Assembly (NCBI GenBank): GCA_050304855.1
Contig: JBNLEI010000280.1
Location: 1 to 47,788 of the forward strand
Reading direction: 5' to 3'
Source of the DNA: Methylomarinum sp050304855
GTDB taxonomy: Bacteria > Pseudomonadota > Gammaproteobacteria > Methylococcales > Methylomonadaceae
DNA length: 47,788 bases
Part shown: positions 1-7,314 of the stretch, in pieces
Numbering within the stretch: the first letter of the stretch is position 1
Layout of the letters: each line of letters opens with the position of its first letter
Translations under genes and position numbers: made by a program
The notes under the pieces: generated by a model
Seen by the model: the letters and a program-made list of their open reading frames with translations, nothing else
Told to the model about the DNA's origin: nothing
Databases searched by the model: none

Positions 1-189
1 AATGTGATTGCCGGCGGTGCCGGTAGCGCGGTGAACGAGTTTCTGCACCAACAGCGCATCTTGATGCCGATCCTCAACATCGGCCTCCCCGATGCCTTCG
101 TCGAACAGGGCAGCCGCGAGCAGCTCCTCGCACTCTGTGAACTCGATACCCAAAGCATCATCAATCAAATTGAAAGCTTTTGCGCTTGA
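1..189 (+). CDS. dxs: 1-deoxy-D-xylulose-5-phosphate synthase, C-terminal end (partial)
   Basis: Only the last 62 codons are present; the gene enters from the left edge in frame from base 1 and stops with TGA at 187-189. The visible part is the transketolase C-terminal domain, recognisable by the GGAGSAVNE stretch and by NIGLPDAFVEQG, both typical of DXS. The enzyme condenses pyruvate and glyceraldehyde-3-phosphate with thiamine diphosphate at the start of the non-mevalonate isoprenoid pathway, in the cytoplasm. The thiamine-binding and catalytic domains lie outside the window. The gloB start follows 20 bases later on the same strand, so the two may be co-transcribed. Confidence 0.93.
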   Translation, partial: NVIAGGAGSAVNEFLHQQRILMPILNIGLPDAFVEQGSREQLLALCELDTQSIINQIESFCA

Positions 190-209
190 AACGGATACAG
201 GGAAATAAC

Positions 210-974
210 ATGCTAGAAATCATCCAGTTGCCGGTACTCATCGACAACTATATTTACCTGCTGCATGAACCGATAGCTGATAAAACCGCAGTTGTCGATC
301 CGGCTCTTGCGGAACCGGTCTTGGAGATTCTGGCGAAAAAAGGCTGGCAATTGGATTATATCCTCAATACCCACCATCACCCTGATCACGTCGGCGGCAA
401 TCTGGAGCTGAAACAACACACAGGTTGTACCATTATAGCGTCGGACGAAGATCGTCACCGAATTCCCGGCATCGATCGCGCCGTAATCCATGACGATCAG
501 ATTGAATTAGGTAACGAAAATCTGAAAATCATCGCCACTCCCGGCCACACCGTTGGGCATATCGTTTATTACTGTGCTAACAGCCAGGCGCTTTTTTGTG
601 GCGATACGCTGTTTTCAATGGGGTGCGGGCGCCTGTTCGAAGGCAGCGCCGAACAAATGTGGAATTCACTGCAATTGCTTAAAGCGTTGCCGGAATCGAC
701 CCGGATCTATTGCGCGCACGAATATACCAAGGCTAATGCTAATTTTGCTTTGACGATAGAAGGCGACAACCCGGCTCTGCAACGCAGATGGGAGGAAGTC
801 ACACAACTGGTTGCCCAAAAACAGCCGACCATCCCTTCGACATTGGCCCAGGAATTGGCAACCAATCCATTCTTAAGAGAACAATGTACGTCGGTTCAGC
901 AAGCCATCGAAATGCTAAACCAACCTCCTGTTGCGGTCTTTGCAAAAATCAGACAACTAAAAGATAATTTTTGA
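210..974 (+). CDS. gloB: Hydroxyacylglutathione hydrolase (glyoxalase II)
   Basis: A 254-residue metallo-beta-lactamase-fold hydrolase that splits S-D-lactoylglutathione to D-lactate and glutathione, the second step of methylglyoxal detoxification. The two-metal motif THHHPDH is at residues 54-60, followed by TPGHT and by the CGDTLF segment. The C-terminal helical HAGH domain is present, and the length matches the family (about 250 residues). I chose ATG 210 because AGGGAAAT lies just upstream; an in-frame start at 180 would overlap dxs and add ten residues not seen in the family. A formaldehyde-oxidising host would make glutathione-linked aldehyde detoxification useful, but that is inference. 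Confidence 0.93.
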   Translation: MLEIIQLPVLIDNYIYLLHEPIADKTAVVDPALAEPVLEILAKKGWQLDYILNTHHHPDHVGGNLELKQHTGCTIIASDEDRHRIPGIDRAVIHDDQIELGNENLKIIATPGHTVGHIVYYCANSQALFCGDTLFSMGCGRLFEGSAEQMWNSLQLLKALPESTRIYCAHEYTKANANFALTIEGDNPALQRRWEEVTQLVAQKQPTIPSTLAQELATNPFLREQCTSVQQAIEMLNQPPVAVFAKIRQLKDNF

Positions 975-991
975 ACTATCACTGATAAAAA

Positions 992-1017
992 GCGCCATGC
1001 TGGGATGAGCATGGCGC
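992..1017 (-). terminator. Intrinsic terminator of the truncated hemoglobin gene
   Basis: A perfect 10-bp stem (GCGCCATGCT at 992-1001 and its complement at 1008-1017) with a 6-base loop. On the minus strand it is followed directly by TTTTTATC. It lies 10 bases past the stop of the hemoglobin gene, so it should end that transcript. It may also act from the plus strand behind gloB, but no U-tract follows there. Confidence 0.8.
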
Positions 1018-1027
1018 CGATACTGGC

Positions 1028-1396
1028 TTATTTGCCTAACACGTCATTTCTTGTGCTTTCGGCAATCGCGGCAGCCTCTGCAATCAAATCTTCGGGAACA
1101 TTCAGTTCAACCAAAGTGGTGCCGAGATGTTCCATGACCGCATCGAAATGAGAATCGTCTAATCCCCTTTTTACTAAACGGGCGTGGGCATCACGTAAAT
1201 TTTTACCGTTATATTCGTTAGGCCCGCCAAAGGCCATCGTAAAAAACGCTTTCTGTTTTGCGATCTGCTTAGCCATGTCAGTGTTATCAAAAAAACGATT
1301 AATCCGATAATCATCTTGAACTTTCTGATAAAAAAGTTCAACGGCCGCATTGACAGCCGCCTCTCCACCGATTCTTTCGTATAAGGACTCAGTCAT
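1028..1396 (-). CDS. glbN: Group I truncated hemoglobin (GlbN-like)
   Basis: A 122-residue 2-on-2 globin closely resembling cyanobacterial GlbN across its whole length, including FFDNTDMAKQ, QKAFFTMAFGG and the PEDLIAE end. The proximal heme-ligand histidine is His71 in RDAHARLV; the B10 tyrosine is Tyr23 and the distal-side glutamine is Gln44. The E10 position, which is a heme-binding histidine in Synechocystis GlbN, is Lys47 here, so bis-histidine coordination like that protein is unlikely. Such globins bind O2 and NO and often dioxygenate NO to nitrate. A strong GGAGGA ribosome site precedes the ATG. The gene diverges from a four-cysteine regulator, which suggests control by an Fe-S or redox signal. 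Confidence 0.92.
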   Translation of the reverse strand: MTESLYERIGGEAAVNAAVELFYQKVQDDYRINRFFDNTDMAKQIAKQKAFFTMAFGGPNEYNGKNLRDAHARLVKRGLDDSHFDAVMEHLGTTLVELNVPEDLIAEAAAIAESTRNDVLGK

Positions 1397-1418
1397 TGTG
1401 TTTCCTCCATTTTTTATA

Positions 1419-1460
1419 ATAATAAAATTTCGCCATTCTAAATTTGATCCTTAACGGATC
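1419..1460 (-). promoter_or_regulatory. Candidate promoter and dyad upstream of the hemoglobin gene
   Basis: On the minus strand TATTAT (1424-1419) fits a -10 box and leaves a leader just long enough for the GGAGGA site. Just upstream is a short dyad, GATCC-TTAAC-GGATC (1446-1460), in a plausible place for a regulator. No good -35 box is evident. This is a pattern call only. Confidence 0.35.
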
Positions 1461-1531
1461 GATGAATATGCGAAAATGCAAACAGCCGACCATACACGTC
1501 AACTTAAGGACGAGATTATCAAATAAAACAA

Positions 1532-1559
1532 ACTTATACAACAAAAATATGTTATAAGT
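1532..1559. promoter_or_regulatory. Interrupted palindrome, candidate operator of the four-cysteine regulator
   Basis: ACTTATACAACA and TGTTATAAGT form an inverted repeat around AAAATA. The arms match as ACTTAT-AACA with a two-base insertion (AC) in the left arm. It lies immediately upstream of, and touching, the first possible start codon of the regulator gene, so it could mediate autoregulation and act on the divergent hemoglobin gene. The inner CAAC...GTTA resembles, but does not equal, the CAAC-N6-GTTG sites reported for cyanobacterial SufR. Confidence 0.45.
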
Positions 1560-1574
1560 GTGTACATCACTCCA

Positions 1575-2231
1575 ATGAGCCTAATGATGCCTGAACCTAT
1601 TAATAAACGGCAAAAGCAAATTCTAAAATTGCTGTTAGAAAACAAGAACGGATTATCCATTAATGATGTCCGTCATGCCTTGCGTATTTCCAGAACGGCA
1701 GTACAACAGCATTTTCATATGCTCGACAGAGAAGGTTTAATAGCAACGGCCTCAATCAAGAAAACCGCGGGGCGGCCGGTAAGAACCTATACCATTACAC
1801 CCAAAGGTATTAATCTGTTCCCGAAACAATATGCTTGGTTTTCCGAACTCATTCTCGATGATTTAAAACAAACGATGGGCGCAGAGGCTTTGCGAAGCTA
1901 TTTTGAAAAATTAGGCCTCAACTTGGCGCATAATCTAAGCGCGAATTTTGACGGGAGACAGCCTGAAGAAAAGCTTGCCGAACTTATCAGGGTCATGGAT
2001 TCCTTAGGGTTTGAGGCCGCAATAGCAAAAACCCCGGAGAACAATCAAACCATTGAAGCCTGTAACTGTATTTATCATGATCTTGCCCAAAAACATCAGG
2101 AAGTCTGTGAGTTTGATAAGGCGCTAATCAAAACCTTACTGGAGGTTGATGCCGATCTGACCGAATGCATGGCCAAAGGAAATACCATTTGCCGCTTTGT
2201 CATTCGATCCGAGAAAAAGACAAGAGAATGA
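1575..2231 (+). CDS. HTH transcriptional regulator with four-cysteine C-terminal motif (SufR/COG2345-like)
   Basis: A 218-residue protein with an N-terminal winged helix-turn-helix (roughly residues 10-75; SINDVRHALRISRTAVQQH is the recognition region) and a C-terminal domain rich in spaced cysteines. Counting from the upstream GTG at 1560, the likely ligands are Cys170, Cys183, Cys203 and Cys211 (C-X12-C-X19-C-X7-C), with an extra Cys168. This layout matches SufR-related regulators that hold an Fe-S cluster. The start is uncertain: GTG 1560, ATG 1575 and ATG 1584 are all possible and none has a strong ribosome site. ATG 1575 is a compromise that leaves the palindrome at 1532-1559 outside the gene. 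Divergence from the truncated hemoglobin suggests it senses NO, oxygen or iron status. Its exact signal is unknown. Confidence 0.8.
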   Translation: MSLMMPEPINKRQKQILKLLLENKNGLSINDVRHALRISRTAVQQHFHMLDREGLIATASIKKTAGRPVRTYTITPKGINLFPKQYAWFSELILDDLKQTMGAEALRSYFEKLGLNLAHNLSANFDGRQPEEKLAELIRVMDSLGFEAAIAKTPENNQTIEACNCIYHDLAQKHQEVCEFDKALIKTLLEVDADLTECMAKGNTICRFVIRSEKKTRE

Positions 2232-2258
2232 CGATTGAGTCCATGCGCCGTCATTCTC
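2224..2258. repeat. Inverted repeat at the end of the regulator gene
   Basis: GAGAATGACG (2224-2233) and CGTCATTCTC (2249-2258) form a perfect 10-bp stem with a 15-base loop overlapping the regulator stop codon. Neither strand shows a proper U-tract immediately after it, so it is a weak candidate for a bidirectional terminator between the convergent regulator and P460 genes. Confidence 0.4.
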
Positions 2259-2364
2259 AAAAACTACTAATGAAAATAATCAAATTCCGCTAATCTTATT
2301 GAGTTTTCAACTATCCGGTTTAGCAAGTTCTATTTCGCCCGTAACACTTGCCGAAGCGCCTCTT

Positions 2365-2853
2365 TTACTGCAAGGCGTTAAAAGTATAGACATAATCGTT
2401 ATCCTTCATTGGGCTATGGCATCCGAAACAAGTCGCCGCAGTTTCCTGGTCATGCATCACCAATTTTTTGCCTTGCCAATGGGCAAATCCCCAACCGCCG
2501 GTAGCGGCATACTTTTTACTATCCTTAATCATAGCTTCGGCAGCGGCAAATTCACCGGGCACGATTGCTTGAGGCCAGTTGGGATGCGTTCTTTCTTTCC
2601 AAACGACTTTTGCTAACACTGCCCCGTCAGGCCACGGTTTTGTTTTATCACTACGAGCGGCAGCAATGGCTTTAGCGTTACCTAAGATCGCACGAAGAGT
2701 GCTCTTATCAGTCCGATGCGATACACTGAGTAAACGCCAATTTTGATATTCACCGTGTTCGGGTTTGGCTGCCTCATCTGACTCGGCGTACACAGCGACC
2801 GGCAAAGAAAAACAGACCGCACTAAAAACAAAACATAACAGATTAATTCTCAT
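2365..2853 (-). CDS. Cytochrome P460 family protein (c-type heme, exported)
   Basis: A 162-residue precursor with a clear signal peptide (hydrophobic residues 4-20, cleavage likely near Ala23) and one c-type heme site, CFGCH, at residues 142-146. Blocks PWPDGAVLAKVVWKE, KKYAATGGWGF and the CHSPMKDNDYV end identify the P460 / cytochrome c'-beta family. P460 enzymes carry a heme-lysine cross-link and oxidise hydroxylamine, with nitrous oxide or nitrite as reported products; the c'-beta relatives bind NO instead. Lys82 or Lys86 is the candidate cross-link residue, but I cannot assign it by eye. GGGGAG precedes the ATG. It acts in the periplasm. The nearby hemoglobin and Fe-S-type regulator strengthen a nitrogen-oxide role. 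Confidence 0.9.
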   Translation of the reverse strand: MRINLLCFVFSAVCFSLPVAVYAESDEAAKPEHGEYQNWRLLSVSHRTDKSTLRAILGNAKAIAAARSDKTKPWPDGAVLAKVVWKERTHPNWPQAIVPGEFAAAEAMIKDSKKYAATGGWGFAHWQGKKLVMHDQETAATCFGCHSPMKDNDYVYTFNALQ

Positions 2854-2890
2854 TGTATCTCCCCGGTGTTGATTGAAAAAAGACCCGTCA

Positions 2891-2919
2891 TTTATAACAA
2901 AAAAACACTCGTCTGGAAA
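2891..2919 (-). promoter_or_regulatory. Candidate sigma70 promoter of the P460 gene
   Basis: On the minus strand TTTCCA (2919-2914), a 17-base spacer and TATAAA (2896-2891) resemble -35 and -10 boxes. The -35 hexamer lies inside the mtn terminator stem and the spacer contains its U-tract, so terminator and promoter overlap physically. Confidence 0.4.
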
Positions 2920-2938
2920 TTATCCATACTTCCAGGCG
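2899..2938 (-). terminator. Intrinsic terminator of the mtnBDC operon
   Basis: On the minus strand the arms TTCCAG (2935-2930) and CTGGAA (2918-2913), extended by flanking CG pairs around one mismatch, enclose an 11-base loop. Four bases later follows a run of seven T (2905-2899). It lies 31 bases past the mtnC stop. Confidence 0.65.
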
Positions 2939-2968
2939 TAAGGCGTACGTTAATCTATTATTTTGAGA

Positions 2969-3664
2969 TCAAAGTGCGCCAATCTTCGCTAAATCGATTT
3001 CAGCAAAACTTTTCGCCTGATAATGCCCTGCCTTCAATGCACTCACTAGTTGCTCCCTAACCAGCCAGCAAGTATGAAGCCCGGCTTGATGAGCCGCATC
3101 AAGCTCTTCTTTGATATCCGATAAAAAAAGTATTTGTGAAGCCGGTAAATCAACCTCTTCAGTAATACTTTGATAGGACCCCACTTCTTTTTTGCCGCCA
3201 ATACGAGTATCAAAATAACCACTAAATAACACAGTCAAATCACCGTATTCAGTATGTGCAAACAGTAGTTTTTGCGCGAAAACGGAGCCGGACGAATAGA
3301 CATACAATTCGATCCCCCGCTTTTTCCATTTGTGTAAAGCTTCTACCGCATCCGCATAAATGTGTCCTAGGTAGTCGCCTTGTCGATAACCCGCCTCCCA
3401 AATCAAACCTTGCAGTGACTTCAACGGCGTTATTTTCTGATCCCGGTCTATCCAATCAATGAGTTGTGCGATAGATTCATCAATAGACAAATTACGTCCG
3501 CATTCTCGACTGACAGCACTCAATATTTGGGCTACTTCCGGCTGTTGCTGATGATCGCGAACATAATCTGGCAAGTGCGCCCTGGCATAAGGAAATAAAA
3601 CATCTTTCACAAAAGAAAGTGAAGAAGTCGTTCCTTCGATATCAGTAACAATCGCCTTGATCAT
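2969..3664 (-). CDS. mtnC: 2,3-diketo-5-methylthio-1-phosphopentane phosphatase/enolase (E1)
   Basis: A 231-residue HAD-superfamily enzyme of the methionine salvage pathway. It enolises and then dephosphorylates diketo-methylthiopentyl-1-phosphate to give the acireductone that MtnD oxidises. The HAD nucleophile motif is the N-terminal DIEGTTSS (Asp8, Glu10, typical of E1 enolase-phosphatases), followed by YVYSSGS (motif II) and LFLSDIKEELDAA (motif IV). Length is normal for bacterial MtnC. Its start overlaps the mtnD stop by four bases, indicating translational coupling, and it is the last gene of the operon. It is cytoplasmic. Confidence 0.95.
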   Translation of the reverse strand: MIKAIVTDIEGTTSSLSFVKDVLFPYARAHLPDYVRDHQQQPEVAQILSAVSRECGRNLSIDESIAQLIDWIDRDQKITPLKSLQGLIWEAGYRQGDYLGHIYADAVEALHKWKKRGIELYVYSSGSVFAQKLLFAHTEYGDLTVLFSGYFDTRIGGKKEVGSYQSITEEVDLPASQILFLSDIKEELDAAHQAGLHTCWLVREQLVSALKAGHYQAKSFAEIDLAKIGAL

Positions 3665-4221
3665 ACGTAATTCGCCACATACTGATCGAAGCTCGGAAAC
3701 CGTTTGGCAATATCGGTACCGGTGAAATCAGCAAGCCAACCGTCTTCCATGGTAAAAAAACGAATACATCTAAAATCGGGATTTTCTCCCATATCGAACC
3801 AATGAGTCGTATTGGCAGGAACGCTAATTAAATCACCTTGTTCGCACAAAACTGCATAGACCTTGTCTTTGACATGTAAACAAAATAGCCCCCGTCCCTC
3901 GACAAAAAAACGGATTTCAAAATCGCTATGCGTATGCTCATCCAGAAACTTTTGTCTTAACGCTTGCTTGTCGGGATGATCCGGTTTGAGACTGATGACA
4001 TCAACAGAACGAAAACTGTATTGTTGCTTCAGTTTATCGATCGAATTCTGATAGACAGCTAAAATTGTGTCACTGTCAGCATCGACATCAAATTCGGCAT
4101 CGGCCTGCCAACGTTCAAACTGGACACCGATGCCTTTCAATTCATTGACAATTGCATCAAAATCGTCGAAACAGTTTTGGTTAGCGGTATCGGAATCCGC
4201 ATAAATAGTTAAATGACTCAT
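3661..4221 (-). CDS. mtnD: Acireductone dioxygenase
   Basis: A 186-residue cupin that uses a bound Fe or Ni ion to cleave the acireductone of methionine salvage. The iron form gives the methionine precursor 2-keto-4-methylthiobutyrate plus formate, and the nickel form gives an off-pathway product with CO. The metal ligands are visible as the H-T-H-x5-E pattern in DEHTHSDFEIRFF and the later His in TTHWFDMG. Length and motif order are those of the ARD family. ATGA overlaps at both ends (with mtnB upstream and mtnC downstream) show a compact operon. Which metal is used cannot be read from sequence. Confidence 0.96.
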   Translation of the reverse strand: MSHLTIYADSDTANQNCFDDFDAIVNELKGIGVQFERWQADAEFDVDADSDTILAVYQNSIDKLKQQYSFRSVDVISLKPDHPDKQALRQKFLDEHTHSDFEIRFFVEGRGLFCLHVKDKVYAVLCEQGDLISVPANTTHWFDMGENPDFRCIRFFTMEDGWLADFTGTDIAKRFPSFDQYVANYV

Positions 4222-4835
4222 TTTTTCACTCCGTGGAGACGCATTTCACATTCAAATAGAAATTCCAGTGCTTCCAGATGTTTCAGCGTTTCGGAAACCG
4301 AAACGCCCCAAGTATAAAAGCCATGGCCGGCAATGATATAGGCATGAATATCCGAATGTTCCGACAGATACTGATCGACTCGCTCGGCCAAACGCGGAAT
4401 ATTTTGGTCGTTCGGAAAAATTGGAACAACAATCTGGCTCTCATGGGTATCGATACCTTGCAGCGCTTTCAACAATTCGTAATTTTCCAAAACTATCTCG
4501 TTTTGAAAAAAACGTGCCGCCAAGGTTGCATTTAACGAATGAGGATGTAAAACCGCACCAACTGAGGGAAAACGTTGGTATAATTGAGTATGTAAGAGCG
4601 TTTCAGCAGACGGCTTTTTGCCATCGAGTGAATTTCCATTGTCGTCGACGAGCATAATATCGTCTATGGATAAATGGCCTTTGTGCTTGCCGGAAACGGT
4701 AATTGCGATTCTTCCGTCGTTCAGTTTAGCCGAAAAATTTCCGCTAGTGGCTGGAACCCAACCTTTGTTGTCAATAAATCGCCCTGCTGCAACCAATTGC
4801 TCGGCAATATGGTAAAAATTAACATCGTAGGTCAT
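4218..4835 (-). CDS. mtnB: Methylthioribulose-1-phosphate dehydratase
   Basis: A 205-residue class II aldolase/adducin-family zinc enzyme that dehydrates 5-methylthioribulose-1-phosphate in methionine salvage. Visible motifs are the PATSGNFS phosphate-binding loop, the SAETLLHTQLY segment with the catalytic acidic residue, VLHPHS (zinc histidines) and the C-terminal AGHGFYTWG. I chose the ATG at 4835 because AGGA lies five bases upstream; an in-frame ATG at 4859 adds eight residues without a ribosome site. It is the first gene of mtnBDC. The mtnP and mtnA steps that precede it are not encoded in this window. Confidence 0.94.
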   Translation of the reverse strand: MTYDVNFYHIAEQLVAAGRFIDNKGWVPATSGNFSAKLNDGRIAITVSGKHKGHLSIDDIMLVDDNGNSLDGKKPSAETLLHTQLYQRFPSVGAVLHPHSLNATLAARFFQNEIVLENYELLKALQGIDTHESQIVVPIFPNDQNIPRLAERVDQYLSEHSDIHAYIIAGHGFYTWGVSVSETLKHLEALEFLFECEMRLHGVKK

Positions 4836-5000
4836 ATTTATCCTGTTATTCTTTGTCATAACGTATTTTACTGAATTAATGCCAAAGGTACGGGAAAATT
4901 TTCCTATCTGAGTTCCAATTGATTTAAGCGTTTATTCATCAACTGTTCAGCAATGGCAAGCTATCGTTATAAGAAGGAAAAGTCAGTGGAGGAAGAGAAA

Positions 5001-5189
5001 ATGAAAAAGAATAATATTTCCTATTTTGAACAATGGAAAAAACTCAACTCCAAAGTGGAAAAGGTGAGGAGAGAACATAAAAAAAGCCTATCTCGTCCCC
5101 GTGAAATACCTGATTTCCTATTGGAAGCCGACGATAAACATTATTCGGAAAACGATGACGAACTGCTCACCGGAATGCTAATCTGGTAA
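5001..5189 (+). CDS. Small charged protein of unknown function (62 aa)
   Basis: I do not recognise this ORF. The start at 5001 is preceded by a strong GGAGGA site at 4988-4993, which argues that it is translated. The product is very polar: a basic, probably helical first half (KKLNSKVEKVRREHKK) and an acidic second half (DDKHYSENDDELL). It has no signal peptide, membrane segment or cysteine pair. It lies alone between the mtn operon and uvrB, convergent with uvrB, whose stop is 25 bases away. It could be a small cytoplasmic or nucleic-acid-associated protein, but nothing specific can be said. Confidence 0.5.
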   Translation: MKKNNISYFEQWKKLNSKVEKVRREHKKSLSRPREIPDFLLEADDKHYSENDDELLTGMLIW

Positions 5190-5214
5190 CGAAATTGCTG
5201 ACGTCAGATAGCCG

Positions 5215-7239
5215 TTAAACCACCACTTCGGCTTGTAATAGCTTGATTTCGTCCCTGATTCTAGCGGCCTCTTCAAACTCCAAGTTTTTAGCATGTTGGT
5301 ACATCTTATCTTCCATTTGTTTCAGCTTCTTCGACGCCTGTTTTGGGCTGAGCGACTGATACTCAGCTGTCGCTTCCGCAACCTTGGTTTTAACATGAGC
5401 CAACGGGCCGCCGGAACCTGGAATAGCAATTTCTAAGATATCAGTCACCGATTTATAGACGGTTTTCGGCTGAATATGATGTTTACGGTTAAACTCTTGC
5501 TGTTTCTCTCGCCTTCGTTGTGTTTCGTCAATCGCTTGCCGCATAGAGCGAGTAATTTTATCGCCGTATAAAATAGCCGTTCCATTGGCATTACGCGCAG
5601 CGCGGCCAATCGTCTGAACCAATGACACGAGTGAACGCAAAAAACCTTCCTTATCAGCATCAAGTATCGCGACCAGCGACACTTCCGGGATGTCCAAACC
5701 TTCCCGAAGTAAATTGATGCCGACCAAGACGTCAAATTGCCCCAGCCGTAAATCACGGATGATTTCCACCCGCTCGACGGTATCGATATCGGAATGCAGA
5801 TAGCGTACTCTGACGTCGTGCTCCATCAAATAATCGGTCAGGTCTTCGGACATACGCTTGGTTAAAGTTGTTACCAATACCCGCTCTTTCTTTGCAACCC
5901 GTTTGTTGATTTCCGATAACAAATCATCCACTTGGGTACTGGCCGGACGTACTTCCACAACGGGATCCAGCAACCCTGTCGGCCTTACTACCTGTTCAAC
6001 AAACACCCCTGAATGTTCTTTTTCGTAAGGTCCGGGGGTTGCGGAAACGTAGATTCGCTGACCGGCCTTTTGTTCGAATTCCTCAAACCTAAGCGGCCGG
6101 TTATCCAAGGCAGACGGTAGTCTGAAACCGTATTCGACCAACGTTTCCTTGCGCGAACGGTCGCCTTTGTACATGGCGCCGATTTGGGGCACGGTAACGT
6201 GACTTTCATCGATGACGACCAAGGCATCCACCGGCAGGTAATCAAACATGGTTGGCGGTGACTCACCTTCGTCTCGTCCGGACAGGAAGCGCGAATAATT
6301 TTCGATGCCGGAACAATAACCGACTTCAAGAATCATTTCAATGTCGAATAAAGTCCGCTGTTCCAGACGTTGGGCTTCGACTAATTTATTCAACGAACGC
6401 AGCTGCTCCAAGCGCTCCGACAATTCCAGTTTAATCGCCTCAACCGCATTCAACAACTGTTCGCGAGGCGTAACATAGTGGGTTTTCGGGTAAATCGTAA
6501 ACCGTGCGGCCCGGTGCAGTATTTCGCCCGTCAGCGGATCGAACATCGACAAGCGTTCTATCTCGTCATCAAACAATTCAATCCTAAGTGCCTGTTCCTC
6601 CGACTCAGCCGGAAACACATCAATCACATCGCCGCGGACACGATAAGTCCCTCGTCGAAGCTCCGTTTCGTTACGGGTGTATTGCATTTCCGCCAATCGA
6701 CGTAAAATGTCTCGTTGCTTGATCATGTCACCGCGAACCAAATGCAATACCATTTTGAAATAAGATTCCGGTTCGCCCAAACCGTAAATTGCTGAAACCG
6801 TCGCGACAACGATCGTGTCTCGCCTTTCAATCAATGCCTTAGTCGCCGACAAGCGCATTTGCTCTATATGCTCGTTCAGTGAAGCGTCCTTATCGATAAA
6901 CGTGTCAGAGGCTGGCACATAAGCTTCAGGCTGGTAATAGTCGTAATAAGAAACGAAATATTCCACGCTATTGTCGGGAAAAAACTCTTTCATTTCCCCA
7001 TACAACTGAGCAGCCAGAGTTTTATTGGGTGCCAGAATCATCGCCGGACGCTGAGTTTGCATAATGACGTTGGCCATCGTAAAAGTTTTACCTGAACCGG
7101 TCACCCCCAGCAATGTCTGATGCAGCTCGCCATCGTTTATACCCTCAACCAGTTGCCTGATTGCATCAGGCTGATCGCCGGCCGGTTGATAGCGACTTTG
7201 AATTCTGAACTTTTTTTTCACGGAATTGCTTTTATTCAT
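5215..7239 (-). CDS. uvrB: Excinuclease ABC subunit B
   Basis: A 674-residue nucleotide-excision-repair helicase-like subunit that receives damaged DNA from UvrA and positions UvrC. Walker A is GVTGSGKTFTMAN near the N-terminus, the beta-hairpin region contains YYDYYQPEAYVP, the DEAD-type box is VVIDESH, and the helicase C-terminal motifs appear as GINLLREGLDIPE and QTIGRAARN. The C-terminal UVR domain that binds UvrC is present (EEAARIRDEI). An in-frame ATG at 7257 exists, but it lies only two bases from a perfect minus-strand TATAAT (7264-7259), so transcripts from that box cannot include it. I therefore place the start at 7239. No LexA-type box was seen at the promoter. Confidence 0.96.
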   Translation of the reverse strand: MNKSNSVKKKFRIQSRYQPAGDQPDAIRQLVEGINDGELHQTLLGVTGSGKTFTMANVIMQTQRPAMILAPNKTLAAQLYGEMKEFFPDNSVEYFVSYYDYYQPEAYVPASDTFIDKDASLNEHIEQMRLSATKALIERRDTIVVATVSAIYGLGEPESYFKMVLHLVRGDMIKQRDILRRLAEMQYTRNETELRRGTYRVRGDVIDVFPAESEEQALRIELFDDEIERLSMFDPLTGEILHRAARFTIYPKTHYVTPREQLLNAVEAIKLELSERLEQLRSLNKLVEAQRLEQRTLFDIEMILEVGYCSGIENYSRFLSGRDEGESPPTMFDYLPVDALVVIDESHVTVPQIGAMYKGDRSRKETLVEYGFRLPSALDNRPLRFEEFEQKAGQRIYVSATPGPYEKEHSGVFVEQVVRPTGLLDPVVEVRPASTQVDDLLSEINKRVAKKERVLVTTLTKRMSEDLTDYLMEHDVRVRYLHSDIDTVERVEIIRDLRLGQFDVLVGINLLREGLDIPEVSLVAILDADKEGFLRSLVSLVQTIGRAARNANGTAILYGDKITRSMRQAIDETQRRREKQQEFNRKHHIQPKTVYKSVTDILEIAIPGSGGPLAHVKTKVAEATAEYQSLSPKQASKKLKQMEDKMYQHAKNLEFEEAARIRDEIKLLQAEVVV

Positions 7240-7258
7240 ACGGGAAATCTGGCCCATT

Positions 7259-7277
7259 ATTATACATGGAGTATAAT
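7259..7277. promoter_or_regulatory. Symmetric divergent promoter core for uvrB and the aminotransferase
   Basis: ATTATAC (7259-7265), ATGGA, GTATAAT (7271-7277) is a perfect inverted repeat. It presents a TATAAT -10 box on each strand, one reading towards uvrB and the other towards the aminotransferase gene. No convincing -35 hexamer was found for either. Confidence 0.55.
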
Positions 7278-7314
7278 GCCAAGTTATTTAGATATTGATT
7301 TCGATCGAGGAATT

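Noticed and set aside
7237..7290. LexA-type SOS box upstream of uvrB
   Set aside because: The only dyad there is ATTATAC/GTATAAT with 5 bases between; no CTG-N10-CAG pattern is present.
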